A stretch of DNA of 64,000 nt. It comes from Sulfuricurvum sp. 17-40-25 (GTDB taxonomy: Bacteria > Campylobacterota > Campylobacteria > Campylobacterales > Sulfurimonadaceae). Positions 45,746 through 54,808 of the stretch are shown piece after piece (positions within the stretch are counted from its first letter, which is position 1; the number at the start of each line of letters is the position of its first letter). The notes beneath the pieces were generated by a model, which searched no databases, had not been told where the DNA came from, and worked only from the letters and a program-made list of their open reading frames with translations. The stretch lies in NCBI GenBank assembly GCA_002282015.1, contig NCIJ01000001.1, positions 248,001 through 312,000 on the forward strand, in the 5' to 3' direction. The translations under genes were made by a program, and so were the position numbers.

Positions 45746-46729
45746 ATGAATTTATTTAGAAAGCTTATGCTCTTTTTATTGGTCCAAGCACTCATCATTG
45801 GTATCACTATAACATCCTTTATTTATTATGATATTTATCCTACCTATAATGCTTTAGAAAAAACAATCGCAGACAATACAATAACACCCGCAAGTCAAAT
45901 ATTGACGCAAGAAATTCAGATTAGTAAAATGTTAAAAGAGAGCCTGCGAAATTTTTTATTTACCTGTATAGGCCTAGGAGTATTTTTTGCTATAGGCGCT
46001 TTTTCATTTATGCATTTCATTATTTTGAAACCAATTTATAGACTTCGTAAACAAATGCACTGGATCATACGTAACAAAAAATTCAGACCTATTCATCAAC
46101 AATCCAAAACAAGCGATGAGTTTGCAGATCTGACCAAACATTTTAATTCACTTATTCAACATGTCATCAAACAAAATAAATCCCTAGAAAGTCTTTCATT
46201 AACCGATCCACTCACCATGTTGCAGAATAGACGTTCTTTGGATCAGTTTATAACAACCTTGGGCGGATTGCTTAAACGAGAAGAAAAAAACATATCCATC
46301 ATTATGATTGACATTGATCACTTTAAACTCTATAACGACACTTACGGCCACGTACAAGGTGATGATGTCATTAAAAAAGTCGCACAGTCAATCATACATA
46401 ACGCAAGTCGATTGTCCGATTTTGTTGCACGATATGGAGGAGAAGAGTTTGTTGTCATCTTTCCAGATACTTCCATGGAAGGTGCGTATGCGATTGCACA
46501 AAGTATACGTCAGGACATAGAAAATTTTAAAATGCCCCATAAATCATCACCTACGTCTGAAAACATAACGGTCAGTATTGGTGTTTCAAGCGCATTAGTC
46601 GGTAATAAAGATCAAATATTAAAGGTTCTTGCAGATGCTGATGATGCACTTTATCATGCAAAATCCGATGGACGAAATAAAGTCGCTACTAATATAGAGA
46701 AGAATAATGCATCAAAAGCAGACCTCTAA
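45746..46729 (+). CDS. Membrane diguanylate cyclase (2 TM, HAMP-like, GGEEF)
   Basis: 327 residues. Two membrane helices (about 8-28 and 73-95) flank a short periplasmic loop, then a HAMP-like segment (about 95-145). The GGDEF domain (about 155-320) has LTDPLTMLQNRRSLD, the metal-binding IDIDHFKLYNDTYGH and an intact GGEEF in RYGGEEFVVIF. An active c-di-GMP synthase is likely. GAGGGG precedes the ATG. Single gene, AT-rich upstream. Confidence 0.9.
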   Translation: MNLFRKLMLFLLVQALIIGITITSFIYYDIYPTYNALEKTIADNTITPASQILTQEIQISKMLKESLRNFLFTCIGLGVFFAIGAFSFMHFIILKPIYRLRKQMHWIIRNKKFRPIHQQSKTSDEFADLTKHFNSLIQHVIKQNKSLESLSLTDPLTMLQNRRSLDQFITTLGGLLKREEKNISIIMIDIDHFKLYNDTYGHVQGDDVIKKVAQSIIHNASRLSDFVARYGGEEFVVIFPDTSMEGAYAIAQSIRQDIENFKMPHKSSPTSENITVSIGVSSALVGNKDQILKVLADADDALYHAKSDGRNKVATNIEKNNASKADL

Positions 46730-46889
46730 AAAGACAACAGCAGGTAAACAATTCAAAAAACCTCTCAAATCTATCCTCAAAATAGCTTTTCAATACCCTT
46801 TTTTACACGTTTTAACCAAAAAAATAACATTCTAAAACCCCCTAAAACAGGACTTTGCTCTAAAATGATGCAAAATATTGAAAAAACTC

Positions 46890-46918
46890 TTGACAAAGAG
46901 TTGGAGTGAGTGTATACT
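46890..46918 (+). promoter_or_regulatory. Consensus-like sigma70 promoter for the Ala/Pro/Glu-rich lipoprotein
   Basis: TTGACA at 46890-46895, a 17-base spacer, then TATACT at 46913-46918. The -35 is perfect and the -10 differs by one base. Transcription would start near 46925, giving a leader of about 20 bases to the ATG at 46946. Strong expression is expected. Confidence 0.8.
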
Positions 46919-46945
46919 TCCAGCATATTTTTTAAGGAGTCACAC

Positions 46946-47155
46946 ATGATGAAAATCGTTTCTGCTATGCTTTTAGCTGCTATGTTTATCGGATGCAGCA
47001 ATGAGTCTGCAACTACTGAGGCAGCACCTGCTGCAACTGAGGAAGTAGCACCTGCTGCTGAAGCTATGCCTGCTGCTGAAGAAGCTGCTGCACCTGCTGC
47101 TGATGCTGCAATGCCTGCTGAAGAAGCTGCTGCGCCTGTAGAAGCTGCTAAGTAA
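46946..47155 (+). CDS. Short Ala/Pro/Glu-rich lipoprotein
   Basis: 69 residues. A lipoprotein signal ends at MFIGCSNES, with the lipidated Cys at about residue 15. The mature part is a low-complexity, acidic run of Ala, Glu and Pro with near-repeats such as APAAEAMPAAEEAAAPAAD. It has no enzymatic fold. It has a strong promoter, AAGGAG six bases before the ATG and a strong terminator, so it may be an abundant envelope lipoprotein or spacer. The family is unknown. A second ATG is the next codon. Confidence 0.8.
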   Translation: MMKIVSAMLLAAMFIGCSNESATTEAAPAATEEVAPAAEAMPAAEEAAAPAADAAMPAEEAAAPVEAAK

Positions 47156-47166
47156 TTAGCTTTCCT

Positions 47167-47203
47167 AACTCGCTCTGCACTTCGGTGTAAAGCGAGTTTT
47201 TTT
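47167..47203 (+). terminator. Strong rho-independent terminator with UUCG loop
   Basis: AACTCGCT pairs with AGCGAGTT, continued inward by TGCAC/GTGTA around the very stable TTCG tetraloop, and followed by seven T residues (47197-47203). It lies 12 bases after the lipoprotein stop. Confidence 0.9.
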
Positions 47204-47288
47204 CCTCCTATTAACCTCTCCAATAAAAAACATCAACTTAAAAACTAAATTTATAGTGTACAATTTTCCTAAATTATTAGGAGCCACC

Positions 47289-47843
47289 ATGAAAATCATC
47301 ATTCCCTTACTTTGTACACTATTCTTACTTGGATGTAATGATACTGCACCTACACAAGAGTCCCCTTCTGCTCAAACCAGCGACGTAATAGCTGAGGATG
47401 CAGTAACAACACCTAAAGAAGAACCACAAGCTGTTATTCCAGAAGTTGCAGAAGAGCCTTCTCCCCAAGCCAAAGTAGATTCAGTACCAGCTGAGACTAA
47501 ACCTGTAAATGAGGTCAAAACAGAAGCTAAAAAACCTGTTACGCCAAAAGTAGTAAAAGAAGCTAAAAAGCCAGCTCAAGAGCAAGCAAAACATGCAGGA
47601 GTAGATGCGAGCGCTTTGTATGGTACAAAATGTGCCTCATGTCATGGAGCGAAAGCAGAGAAGCCGGCACTTGGAAAATCACAGGTGATTGCAGGATGGT
47701 CTGCTTCAAAGGTTGAAGAAGCTTTACACGGGTATCAAGCAGGTACGTATGGAAAAGAGATGAAAGGCCTAATGGCAGGACAGGCTAAATCATTGAGTTC
47801 TGACGAGATCAAAGCCCTCGCAAAGCACATTTCAGCACTGTAG
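47289..47843 (+). CDS. Lipoprotein class I cytochrome c with Pro/Lys/Ala-rich linker
   Basis: 184 residues from ATG 47289 (TAGGAG upstream). A lipoprotein signal ends with LFLLGC. A flexible linker (about 20-105) rich in Pro, Glu, Lys and Ala leads to a cytochrome c domain (about 105-184) with a single CASCH haem motif near 119 and Met ligand candidates (EMKGLMAGQ). It likely shuttles electrons while tethered to a membrane. It follows the Ala/Pro lipoprotein but is separated from it by the strong terminator. Confidence 0.88.
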   Translation: MKIIIPLLCTLFLLGCNDTAPTQESPSAQTSDVIAEDAVTTPKEEPQAVIPEVAEEPSPQAKVDSVPAETKPVNEVKTEAKKPVTPKVVKEAKKPAQEQAKHAGVDASALYGTKCASCHGAKAEKPALGKSQVIAGWSASKVEEALHGYQAGTYGKEMKGLMAGQAKSLSSDEIKALAKHISAL

Positions 47844-47844
47844 T

Positions 47845-48522
47845 TTATTCATTTGATTGAGGGAGCATGAACTTTTGAGTTATTAACTCTCCCTCTTCAT
47901 TGAAAAACAAATACGACAACTGATCTTTTTTAACCGACAGTCCCGCCAAGTAGCGTAGTACCAAATTCGCTTGTAACGAGGCAATGTGCATGACAATAGG
48001 AGCCGCAATCCCTGCCGGTGTCTTTTGAGTGATCTTGAATACATCCGTAAATGAAGCTTTCTCAAAAAAACAGACCTGACCGTTAAACGCTTCTACTGAG
48101 CCATAGACCCACGGTTTGTGTATCTCTTTGGCATAGGTGTTGATAGCAGCACGGGTAGGAAGATTATCCGTTGCATCAATGATAAGATCGACCTCGATGC
48201 CTTTGAGAACAAACTCTTCGAAACTGCAAACATGCGCATGACTTTTAACATACGGGCAACGCTCTTCAATCAGCTGCGCTGTAATATCTGCTTTGAACTT
48301 ATTCTCATCGCCCATCTTAAAGGCTATTTGACGATGAATATTATGCAGACTTACCGTATCAAAATCAATCATATGAATTTCGCCGATTCCCGTAGCCCCT
48401 AGTGCAAAGGCTAACGAAGAGCCCAATCCACCACTACCGATAATAGCAATACGCTTGCTTTGTAAAAGCAGTTGTGTCTCTTCACCCCATAGCTGGACTT
48501 GTCTGTGAAAATAATGCATCAT
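47845..48522 (-). CDS. ThiF/MoeB/HesA family E1-like adenylyltransferase
   Basis: 225 residues from ATG 48522, overlapping the nitrilase-like stop in ATGA. IAIIGSGGLGSSLAFALG binds ATP; MIDFDTVSLHNIHRQ and IDATDNLPTRAAIN are E1 motifs. It lacks the zinc CxxC pairs and rhodanese domain of full MoeB, so it is a short ThiF-like enzyme that adenylates a sulfur-carrier protein or similar. The partner is not in the window. Confidence 0.88.
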   Translation of the reverse strand: MMHYFHRQVQLWGEETQLLLQSKRIAIIGSGGLGSSLAFALGATGIGEIHMIDFDTVSLHNIHRQIAFKMGDENKFKADITAQLIEERCPYVKSHAHVCSFEEFVLKGIEVDLIIDATDNLPTRAAINTYAKEIHKPWVYGSVEAFNGQVCFFEKASFTDVFKITQKTPAGIAAPIVMHIASLQANLVLRYLAGLSVKKDQLSYLFFNEEGELITQKFMLPQSNE

Positions 48523-49319
48523 GAGAGGATTCTCCTTTTTTTGAGTGCTTCTTTGAACTTCCACCCTCTTCGAGCTTCAGTAATCATTTTACGCTCTAGC
48601 TCCACAATCAAAAGCTCTTCTGTGTTGCCCAAGTCACTCTCAACATCTCCATCAGGAGTCACAAACATCGAATCGCCATAAAACTTCCATGCATGTGCCT
48701 CATCGTGGTATTCACCCACACGATTAGCACGAAGAATATAACAGTTATGCGTAAAAGCTCTGGTTTTAATGAGCTCACGCCATCGATTGTGAGAGTCAAA
48801 CGTGGAGGCGCTTGGTAACAATACAGCATCAATTCCTTTAGTGCTGATTGCATCCCACATTGGATCAAAGTGTGTTTCAAATCCACTCATAACTGCAAAT
48901 TTAAAGCCATCAATCGAAAACATCATGGGCGGCTTAACCGGTTCAATAGGGTTAACAAAAAATGCCTCTTCATTCCAATGAGGATAATTGATCAAAAATT
49001 GCTGTGGATAGTATGCGATACTGCGTGCACTGATCTTAGCGATCATTTTCGTACACTCTTTTTTCTTAACGGTTACAATAGGTGCTATAAACACCATATC
49101 ATATTTAGCCGCAAGTACTTTTAAGGTTTCAATCTGATGAGCGCTTTGTTCGGCAATCATTGAAATTGGAGTAGTGATCAATTCTTTAAAAAATGGATTG
49201 AGGAGGTATTCTCCCAACAGCATCAGCTTAACCCCTTTTTGGTGGGCTGCTTTGGTGTAGTTTTCCAGCGTCTTACTGCCCATACCAATAGAAGGAAGCT
49301 GTAAAATAGCGCAACGCAT
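48519..49319 (-). CDS. Carbon-nitrogen hydrolase (nitrilase) family protein, probably lacking the catalytic Cys and Lys
   Basis: 266 residues with the nitrilase fold: LLGEYLLNPFF (Glu), WNEEAFF, LLPSAS and FYGDSMFVTPDGDV. By alignment from memory, the nucleophile region that normally reads ICYD is MSGF here, so the Cys is replaced by Ser. The Lys region normally reading KIHLF appears as NYPHW. It may be inactive, or use another chemistry. It overlaps xseB by one base and the ThiF gene by four. Confidence 0.82.
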   Translation of the reverse strand: MRCAILQLPSIGMGSKTLENYTKAAHQKGVKLMLLGEYLLNPFFKELITTPISMIAEQSAHQIETLKVLAAKYDMVFIAPIVTVKKKECTKMIAKISARSIAYYPQQFLINYPHWNEEAFFVNPIEPVKPPMMFSIDGFKFAVMSGFETHFDPMWDAISTKGIDAVLLPSASTFDSHNRWRELIKTRAFTHNCYILRANRVGEYHDEAHAWKFYGDSMFVTPDGDVESDLGNTEELLIVELERKMITEARRGWKFKEALKKRRILS

Positions 49320-49513
49320 TATTGATCCTGATTTTTGATAACTTGGATTTGAAGTTGTGCTTGTTCTAACATCTTTTCAGCAATTTTAAGCTCATTCATT
49401 CCGGCTTCGTATGCCTTCACGCTTTCATTCATTGGCAAGGCAGGATCCATGAGTTTTTCTAGGATTGCTTTGGCATTCGTGATTTTATCTTCAAAACTTT
49501 CTTCTTCTAACAT
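49319..49513 (-). CDS. xseB: Exodeoxyribonuclease VII small subunit
   Basis: 64 residues, typical length. FEDKITNAKAILEKL and ESVKAYEAGMNELKIAEKML match XseB, a small helical protein that assembles on XseA (not in this window) to form the nuclease. It overlaps metX by 7 bases and touches the nitrilase-like gene. Confidence 0.9.
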   Translation of the reverse strand: MLEEESFEDKITNAKAILEKLMDPALPMNESVKAYEAGMNELKIAEKMLEQAQLQIQVIKNQDQ

Positions 49514-50607
49514 AGTGCATCCCTTACATACTGATCAAATTTCTCAATTTCAACTAAAAAAGCATCATGTCCATAGTCACTTTGGATCTCAATGTAATCT
49601 ACATTCTCTTTGCCACATGCTCTCATGGTTGTGGCAATATGTTCCATTTCGGAGGGTAAAAAGAGAATATCGTTCTCAAATCCGATCAAATACAGCTCAC
49701 ACACTATTTTATCCAAAGCTTCTTCGAGTGAATCAAACCCTCGGGAAAGATCATGGATATTAATGGCTTTGGTAATGTACAAATACGACAAGGGGTCAAA
49801 CCACTTTGTAAAGTTATACCCATTGTACTCCAAATACGATTCAACTTGAAATTTTCCAAACAGCTCATACAATCCATCCGTTCGTTTGTACTGGCGTCCA
49901 AACTTTCGTTCCATCGATTGTGGCGACAAAAAGCTAATATGACCTGCCATACGTCCAATCGCCATTCCGCTTAGACCATTTTCCTGGATTACCTTAGGGT
50001 CATAATAGCCATGTTTAAACTCGGGGTCTTTTAAAATCGCTTCTTGCGCTACTTTATTAAAAGCAATCGCCCAAGCTTGCGTCGCATGCGTTGTAGCCAT
50101 TGCAATAATTTTTTTCGCAAAATTAGGGAAAAGGATACCAAAAGCAAGCGCCTGCATTCCCCCCATCGATCCACCGATGATGGCATGCACTTCATGAATT
50201 CCGAGTCGATCAAACAAAATACGCTGTGCTTTTACCATGTCTAAAATAGTGACCACCGGGAATTTATATCGGTAAGGTTCATTGTACGGATAACGCAGTG
50301 ACATAGGCCCTGTTGAACCAAAACAACTGCCGATGACGTTGGGGCAGATCACGAAAAAATGGTCGGTGTCGACCGCTTTTCCCGAACCTATCAGACCATC
50401 CCACCATCCCGGCCGGTTGTCACCCTCATACGTCCCTGCCGCATGATGCGATCCCGTCAGTGCATGACAGATAACAATGACATTATCTTTGGCCTCATTA
50501 AGCGTGCCATACGTTTCAAAAACGATGTCATACGGTTCTAAAATACGACCACTCTCTAAATACAGAGGGTTCGTAAAATGTTCCGTTTTCGTTTTCAGAT
50601 TTAACAT
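49507..50607 (-). CDS. metX: Homoserine O-acetyltransferase
   Basis: 366 residues, alpha/beta hydrolase fold. VICHALTGSHHAAG near 47, nucleophile Ser in IGGSMGGMQALAF near 145, and DYGHDAFL with the catalytic His near the C-terminus. It acetylates homoserine with acetyl-CoA, giving the substrate for MetY just upstream. No Met-box or riboswitch is seen before the pair. Confidence 0.94.
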   Translation of the reverse strand: MLNLKTKTEHFTNPLYLESGRILEPYDIVFETYGTLNEAKDNVIVICHALTGSHHAAGTYEGDNRPGWWDGLIGSGKAVDTDHFFVICPNVIGSCFGSTGPMSLRYPYNEPYRYKFPVVTILDMVKAQRILFDRLGIHEVHAIIGGSMGGMQALAFGILFPNFAKKIIAMATTHATQAWAIAFNKVAQEAILKDPEFKHGYYDPKVIQENGLSGMAIGRMAGHISFLSPQSMERKFGRQYKRTDGLYELFGKFQVESYLEYNGYNFTKWFDPLSYLYITKAINIHDLSRGFDSLEEALDKIVCELYLIGFENDILFLPSEMEHIATTMRACGKENVDYIEIQSDYGHDAFLVEIEKFDQYVRDALC

Positions 50608-50615
50608 AAGGCTCT

Positions 50616-51881
50616 TTACGCGTCTAATGCTTGTTTAAGATCATTGATCAAATCAACACTGGATTCCAATCCGATACTAAGGCGAATAAGCCCTGGAAGT
50701 ACACCACATGCGATTAACTCTTCACCGCTAAGCTGTTGGTGTGTCGTGGATGCTGGATGGGTAATAATCGATTTAGAATCTCCTATATTAACGACCAATG
50801 AAAAGAGGTTTGTAGCATCAACTATCTGTTTAGCTTCTTCCAAGCTCCCTACGACAAAACTCAATAATCCGCTGGACATACCGTCTTGAAAATAACGTTG
50901 CGCATTGGCATAATTACTGTTACTTTTTAGTCCTGGATAATTGACTTTTTGCACTTTTGGATGCGCTTCTAAAAACTCTGCAACCGCTTGTGCATTGCGG
51001 GAATGTTCACGCATACGTAATGACAAGGTTTCAATCCCTTGGATAAACAACCATGAGTTAAACGGAGAAACCACCGCACCCAAGTCACGCAAAAGAGACA
51101 AACGCGCACGAAGGGTATACAATGGAAGGGGTACATCAACATAGACTAATCCGTGATAACTCTCATCGCCTTCATTAAATTGTGGATAACGAGCGTTAGA
51201 ACGGATAAAATCTACTAAATCATGGCGTTCAACCAAGATCCCGCCAATCGCTAGGCCCTGTCCTGTTGTGTATTTACTCGCACTGTGTACGACGATGTCA
51301 ACACCATGTTCAAATGGTCGGCACAGTACAGGAGTTGCAACCGTATTATCAACGATGGTTAAAATACCGTGTTTTTTTGCAATAGCCGTAATCGCACTGA
51401 TATCGGCAACATCAATACTCGGATTAGTCAAACTCTCAAAAAAGATCACTTTGGTTTTAGCGTCCACCAAACCTTCGATTTCACTAGGGTTTTGCACATC
51501 AAAATAACGTGCTTCGATTCCAAAACGTTTTAGTGTGTACGATGCTTGTGTCAACGATCCGCCGTACATCTGTCGAGCACAGATTATATTATCGCCAGCT
51601 TCTGCGGCATTGGCAATCGCGTAAAAAATAGCCGCCATACCGCTGGCAGTAGCAAGACCTGCAACGCCACCTTCCAAGGTAGCAAAACGCTTTTCAAAAA
51701 CATCCGTTGTCGGATTGTTCAAACGTGTGTAAATATTACCAAGCTCTTTGAGTGCAAACAGATTGGCAGCATGTTCTACATCTCGAAATTCATAAGCAGT
51801 TGTTTGGTAGATGGGTACTGCCATCGTTCTTTGTCCATCTTTTTCATAACCCGCGTGAAGTGCTTCTGTTTGCAATTGCAT
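50616..51881 (-). CDS. metY: O-acetylhomoserine sulfhydrylase (aminocarboxypropyltransferase)
   Basis: 421 residues, Cys/Met metabolism PLP family. The PLP lysine lies in VHSASKYTTGQGLAIGG near 205; YTRLNNPTTDVFEKR near 52 and GTPVLCRPFE-like VATPVLCRPFEHG near 185 are conserved. It replaces the acetyl group of O-acetylhomoserine with sulfide to make homocysteine. It forms a direct-sulfhydrylation pair with metX, 8 bases apart. Confidence 0.93.
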   Translation of the reverse strand: MQLQTEALHAGYEKDGQRTMAVPIYQTTAYEFRDVEHAANLFALKELGNIYTRLNNPTTDVFEKRFATLEGGVAGLATASGMAAIFYAIANAAEAGDNIICARQMYGGSLTQASYTLKRFGIEARYFDVQNPSEIEGLVDAKTKVIFFESLTNPSIDVADISAITAIAKKHGILTIVDNTVATPVLCRPFEHGVDIVVHSASKYTTGQGLAIGGILVERHDLVDFIRSNARYPQFNEGDESYHGLVYVDVPLPLYTLRARLSLLRDLGAVVSPFNSWLFIQGIETLSLRMREHSRNAQAVAEFLEAHPKVQKVNYPGLKSNSNYANAQRYFQDGMSSGLLSFVVGSLEEAKQIVDATNLFSLVVNIGDSKSIITHPASTTHQQLSGEELIACGVLPGLIRLSIGLESSVDLINDLKQALDA

Positions 51882-51896
51882 GTTTACCCTTTTTTA

Positions 51897-53345
<1,449 letters not shown>

Positions 53346-54686
53346 TTATCCTTTCAGGTGTTGTTCGAGACTCAATGCCCCGTTAAATAATGTTTGTTCT
53401 GCATACGCAGCACCGATAAGCTGAAGCCCTACAGGCATACCGTTTTCTGCCGTATCGACAGGTAAAGAGATCGCAGGAAGACCCGCAAGATTGACCGAAA
53501 TCGTATAAATATCGCTCAAATACATCTCAAGCGGATCATTCAGTGCACCAAATTCGTACGCCGTTCTCGGAGCTACCGGAGTCAAAATAAGATCCACTTC
53601 TTCAAAGATCTTATTATACTCTTCTTGGATCAAAGAGCGTACTTTTTGTGCCTTGACATAATACGCATCATAATATCCTGATGAAAGGACAAAGTTCCCT
53701 AACATGATACGACGCTGTACTTCAGGACCAAACCCTAGTGAGCGAGTCTGTAAAAACGTATCTTTTAAAGTTTCACCCTCAACACGATTACCGTAACGAA
53801 TACCGTCATAACGGGCAAGGTTTGTCGTAGCTTCCGCCGTTGCGGTGACATAATAGGCGGATATATCGTATTTTGGATCCATCAGTGTTTTTTCGATGAT
53901 CGTATGTCCCGCATTCTTGAGAGCTTCTACCGCTTTTGTGTAGGCCTTGCGCACATCTAACGAAGCATCTTTGACATAGTCAGGGACAATAGCGATTTTC
54001 AGTTTAACATTGGCATCCAATTTATCACTGACTTTACCATCATTACGATCGGCACTCGTGGAGTCTCGTGGATCATGTCCTTGGATCATGTCGTATAAAA
54101 TCGCGGCATCTTCGACATTTTGGGTCATCGGTCCGATTTGATCGAGTGAACTTGCATACGCACCCAATCCATAACGGCTAACACGGCCATAGGTAGGTTT
54201 CATCCCAACAATGCCGCAAAACGCTGCAGGCTGACGAATCGATCCGCCCGTATCACTGCCCAATGCCGCAATCGCCAATCCTGCTGCAACGACAGCAGCT
54301 GATCCACCCGAACTTCCACCTGGGACGCAGTTGTGGTTACGAGGGTTAAGCGTTTTGCCATAACAGCTGCTCTCCGTCGTAGAACCCATCGCAAATTCGT
54401 CCATGTTAGTACGTCCAAATGGGCTAAAACCCTGCTCTATGAGCTTTTCGATCACGGTTGCATTGTACGGAGCGATGTAGCCTTTGAGAATATTGGATCC
54501 TGAAGTTACCGACCAGCCTTGCACTTGGATGTTGTCTTTGATAGCAATAGGAATCCCCTCACCGATGTTTTCAACATCGATGTAGCCATTGAGCTCAGGA
54601 TACGCAGTAATCTTGGCTTTAAGTTCTTCCTTAAGAGCAGCGATCTCCTCTTTGGAGAGCTTTAACGCTTCTTTTAGGGTAATCAT
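53346..54686 (-). CDS. gatA: Aspartyl/glutamyl-tRNA(Asn/Gln) amidotransferase subunit A
   Basis: 446 residues, amidase-signature fold. Catalytic Lys in PIAIKDNI near 52, cis-Ser in [11 protein letters not shown] near 130, and Ser in [11 protein letters not shown] near 150. It releases ammonia from glutamine for transamidation with GatB (26969-28399). Its ATG overlaps the stop of the 41-residue peptide gene (ATGA). Confidence 0.97.
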   Translation of the reverse strand: MITLKEALKLSKEEIAALKEELKAKITAYPELNGYIDVENIGEGIPIAIKDNIQVQGWSVTSGSNILKGYIAPYNATVIEKLIEQGFSPFGRTNMDEFAMGSTTESSCYGKTLNPRNHNCVPGGSSGGSAAVVAAGLAIAALGSDTGGSIRQPAAFCGIVGMKPTYGRVSRYGLGAYASSLDQIGPMTQNVEDAAILYDMIQGHDPRDSTSADRNDGKVSDKLDANVKLKIAIVPDYVKDASLDVRKAYTKAVEALKNAGHTIIEKTLMDPKYDISAYYVTATAEATTNLARYDGIRYGNRVEGETLKDTFLQTRSLGFGPEVQRRIMLGNFVLSSGYYDAYYVKAQKVRSLIQEEYNKIFEEVDLILTPVAPRTAYEFGALNDPLEMYLSDIYTISVNLAGLPAISLPVDTAENGMPVGLQLIGAAYAEQTLFNGALSLEQHLKG

Positions 54687-54808
54687 CCGTTCTCCTTTGT
54701 TCGTTTAGCTTTTCTAACCATTAAAATACCCACTGCGATCATCGCAAAAATAACACCAATGGTCTCAATAATAAAACTCATCGGGACACTTTGGGTTACG
54801 TCTATCAT
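54683..54808 (-). CDS. 41-residue single-helix membrane peptide between ileS and gatA
   Basis: A short open frame begins with ATG 54808, overlapping the ileS stop in ATGA, and ends in TGA 54683-54685, overlapping the gatA start in ATGA. It begins [15 protein letters not shown], has one hydrophobic helix (about 11-31, ending [14 protein letters not shown]), and a basic tail [10 protein letters not shown]. The double overlap fits a translated gene. I recall a small open frame (Cj1060c) in the same slot in Campylobacter jejuni. Its function is unknown. Confidence 0.75.
   Translation of the reverse strand: MIDVTQSVPMSFIIETIGVIFAMIAVGILMVRKAKRTKENG

Noticed and set aside
46777-47223. 148-codon minus-strand open frame, Ala/Ser-rich
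   Set aside because: It is the mirror of the Ala/Glu/Pro low-complexity lipoprotein, and runs through its promoter and terminator. No ribosome site and no family.
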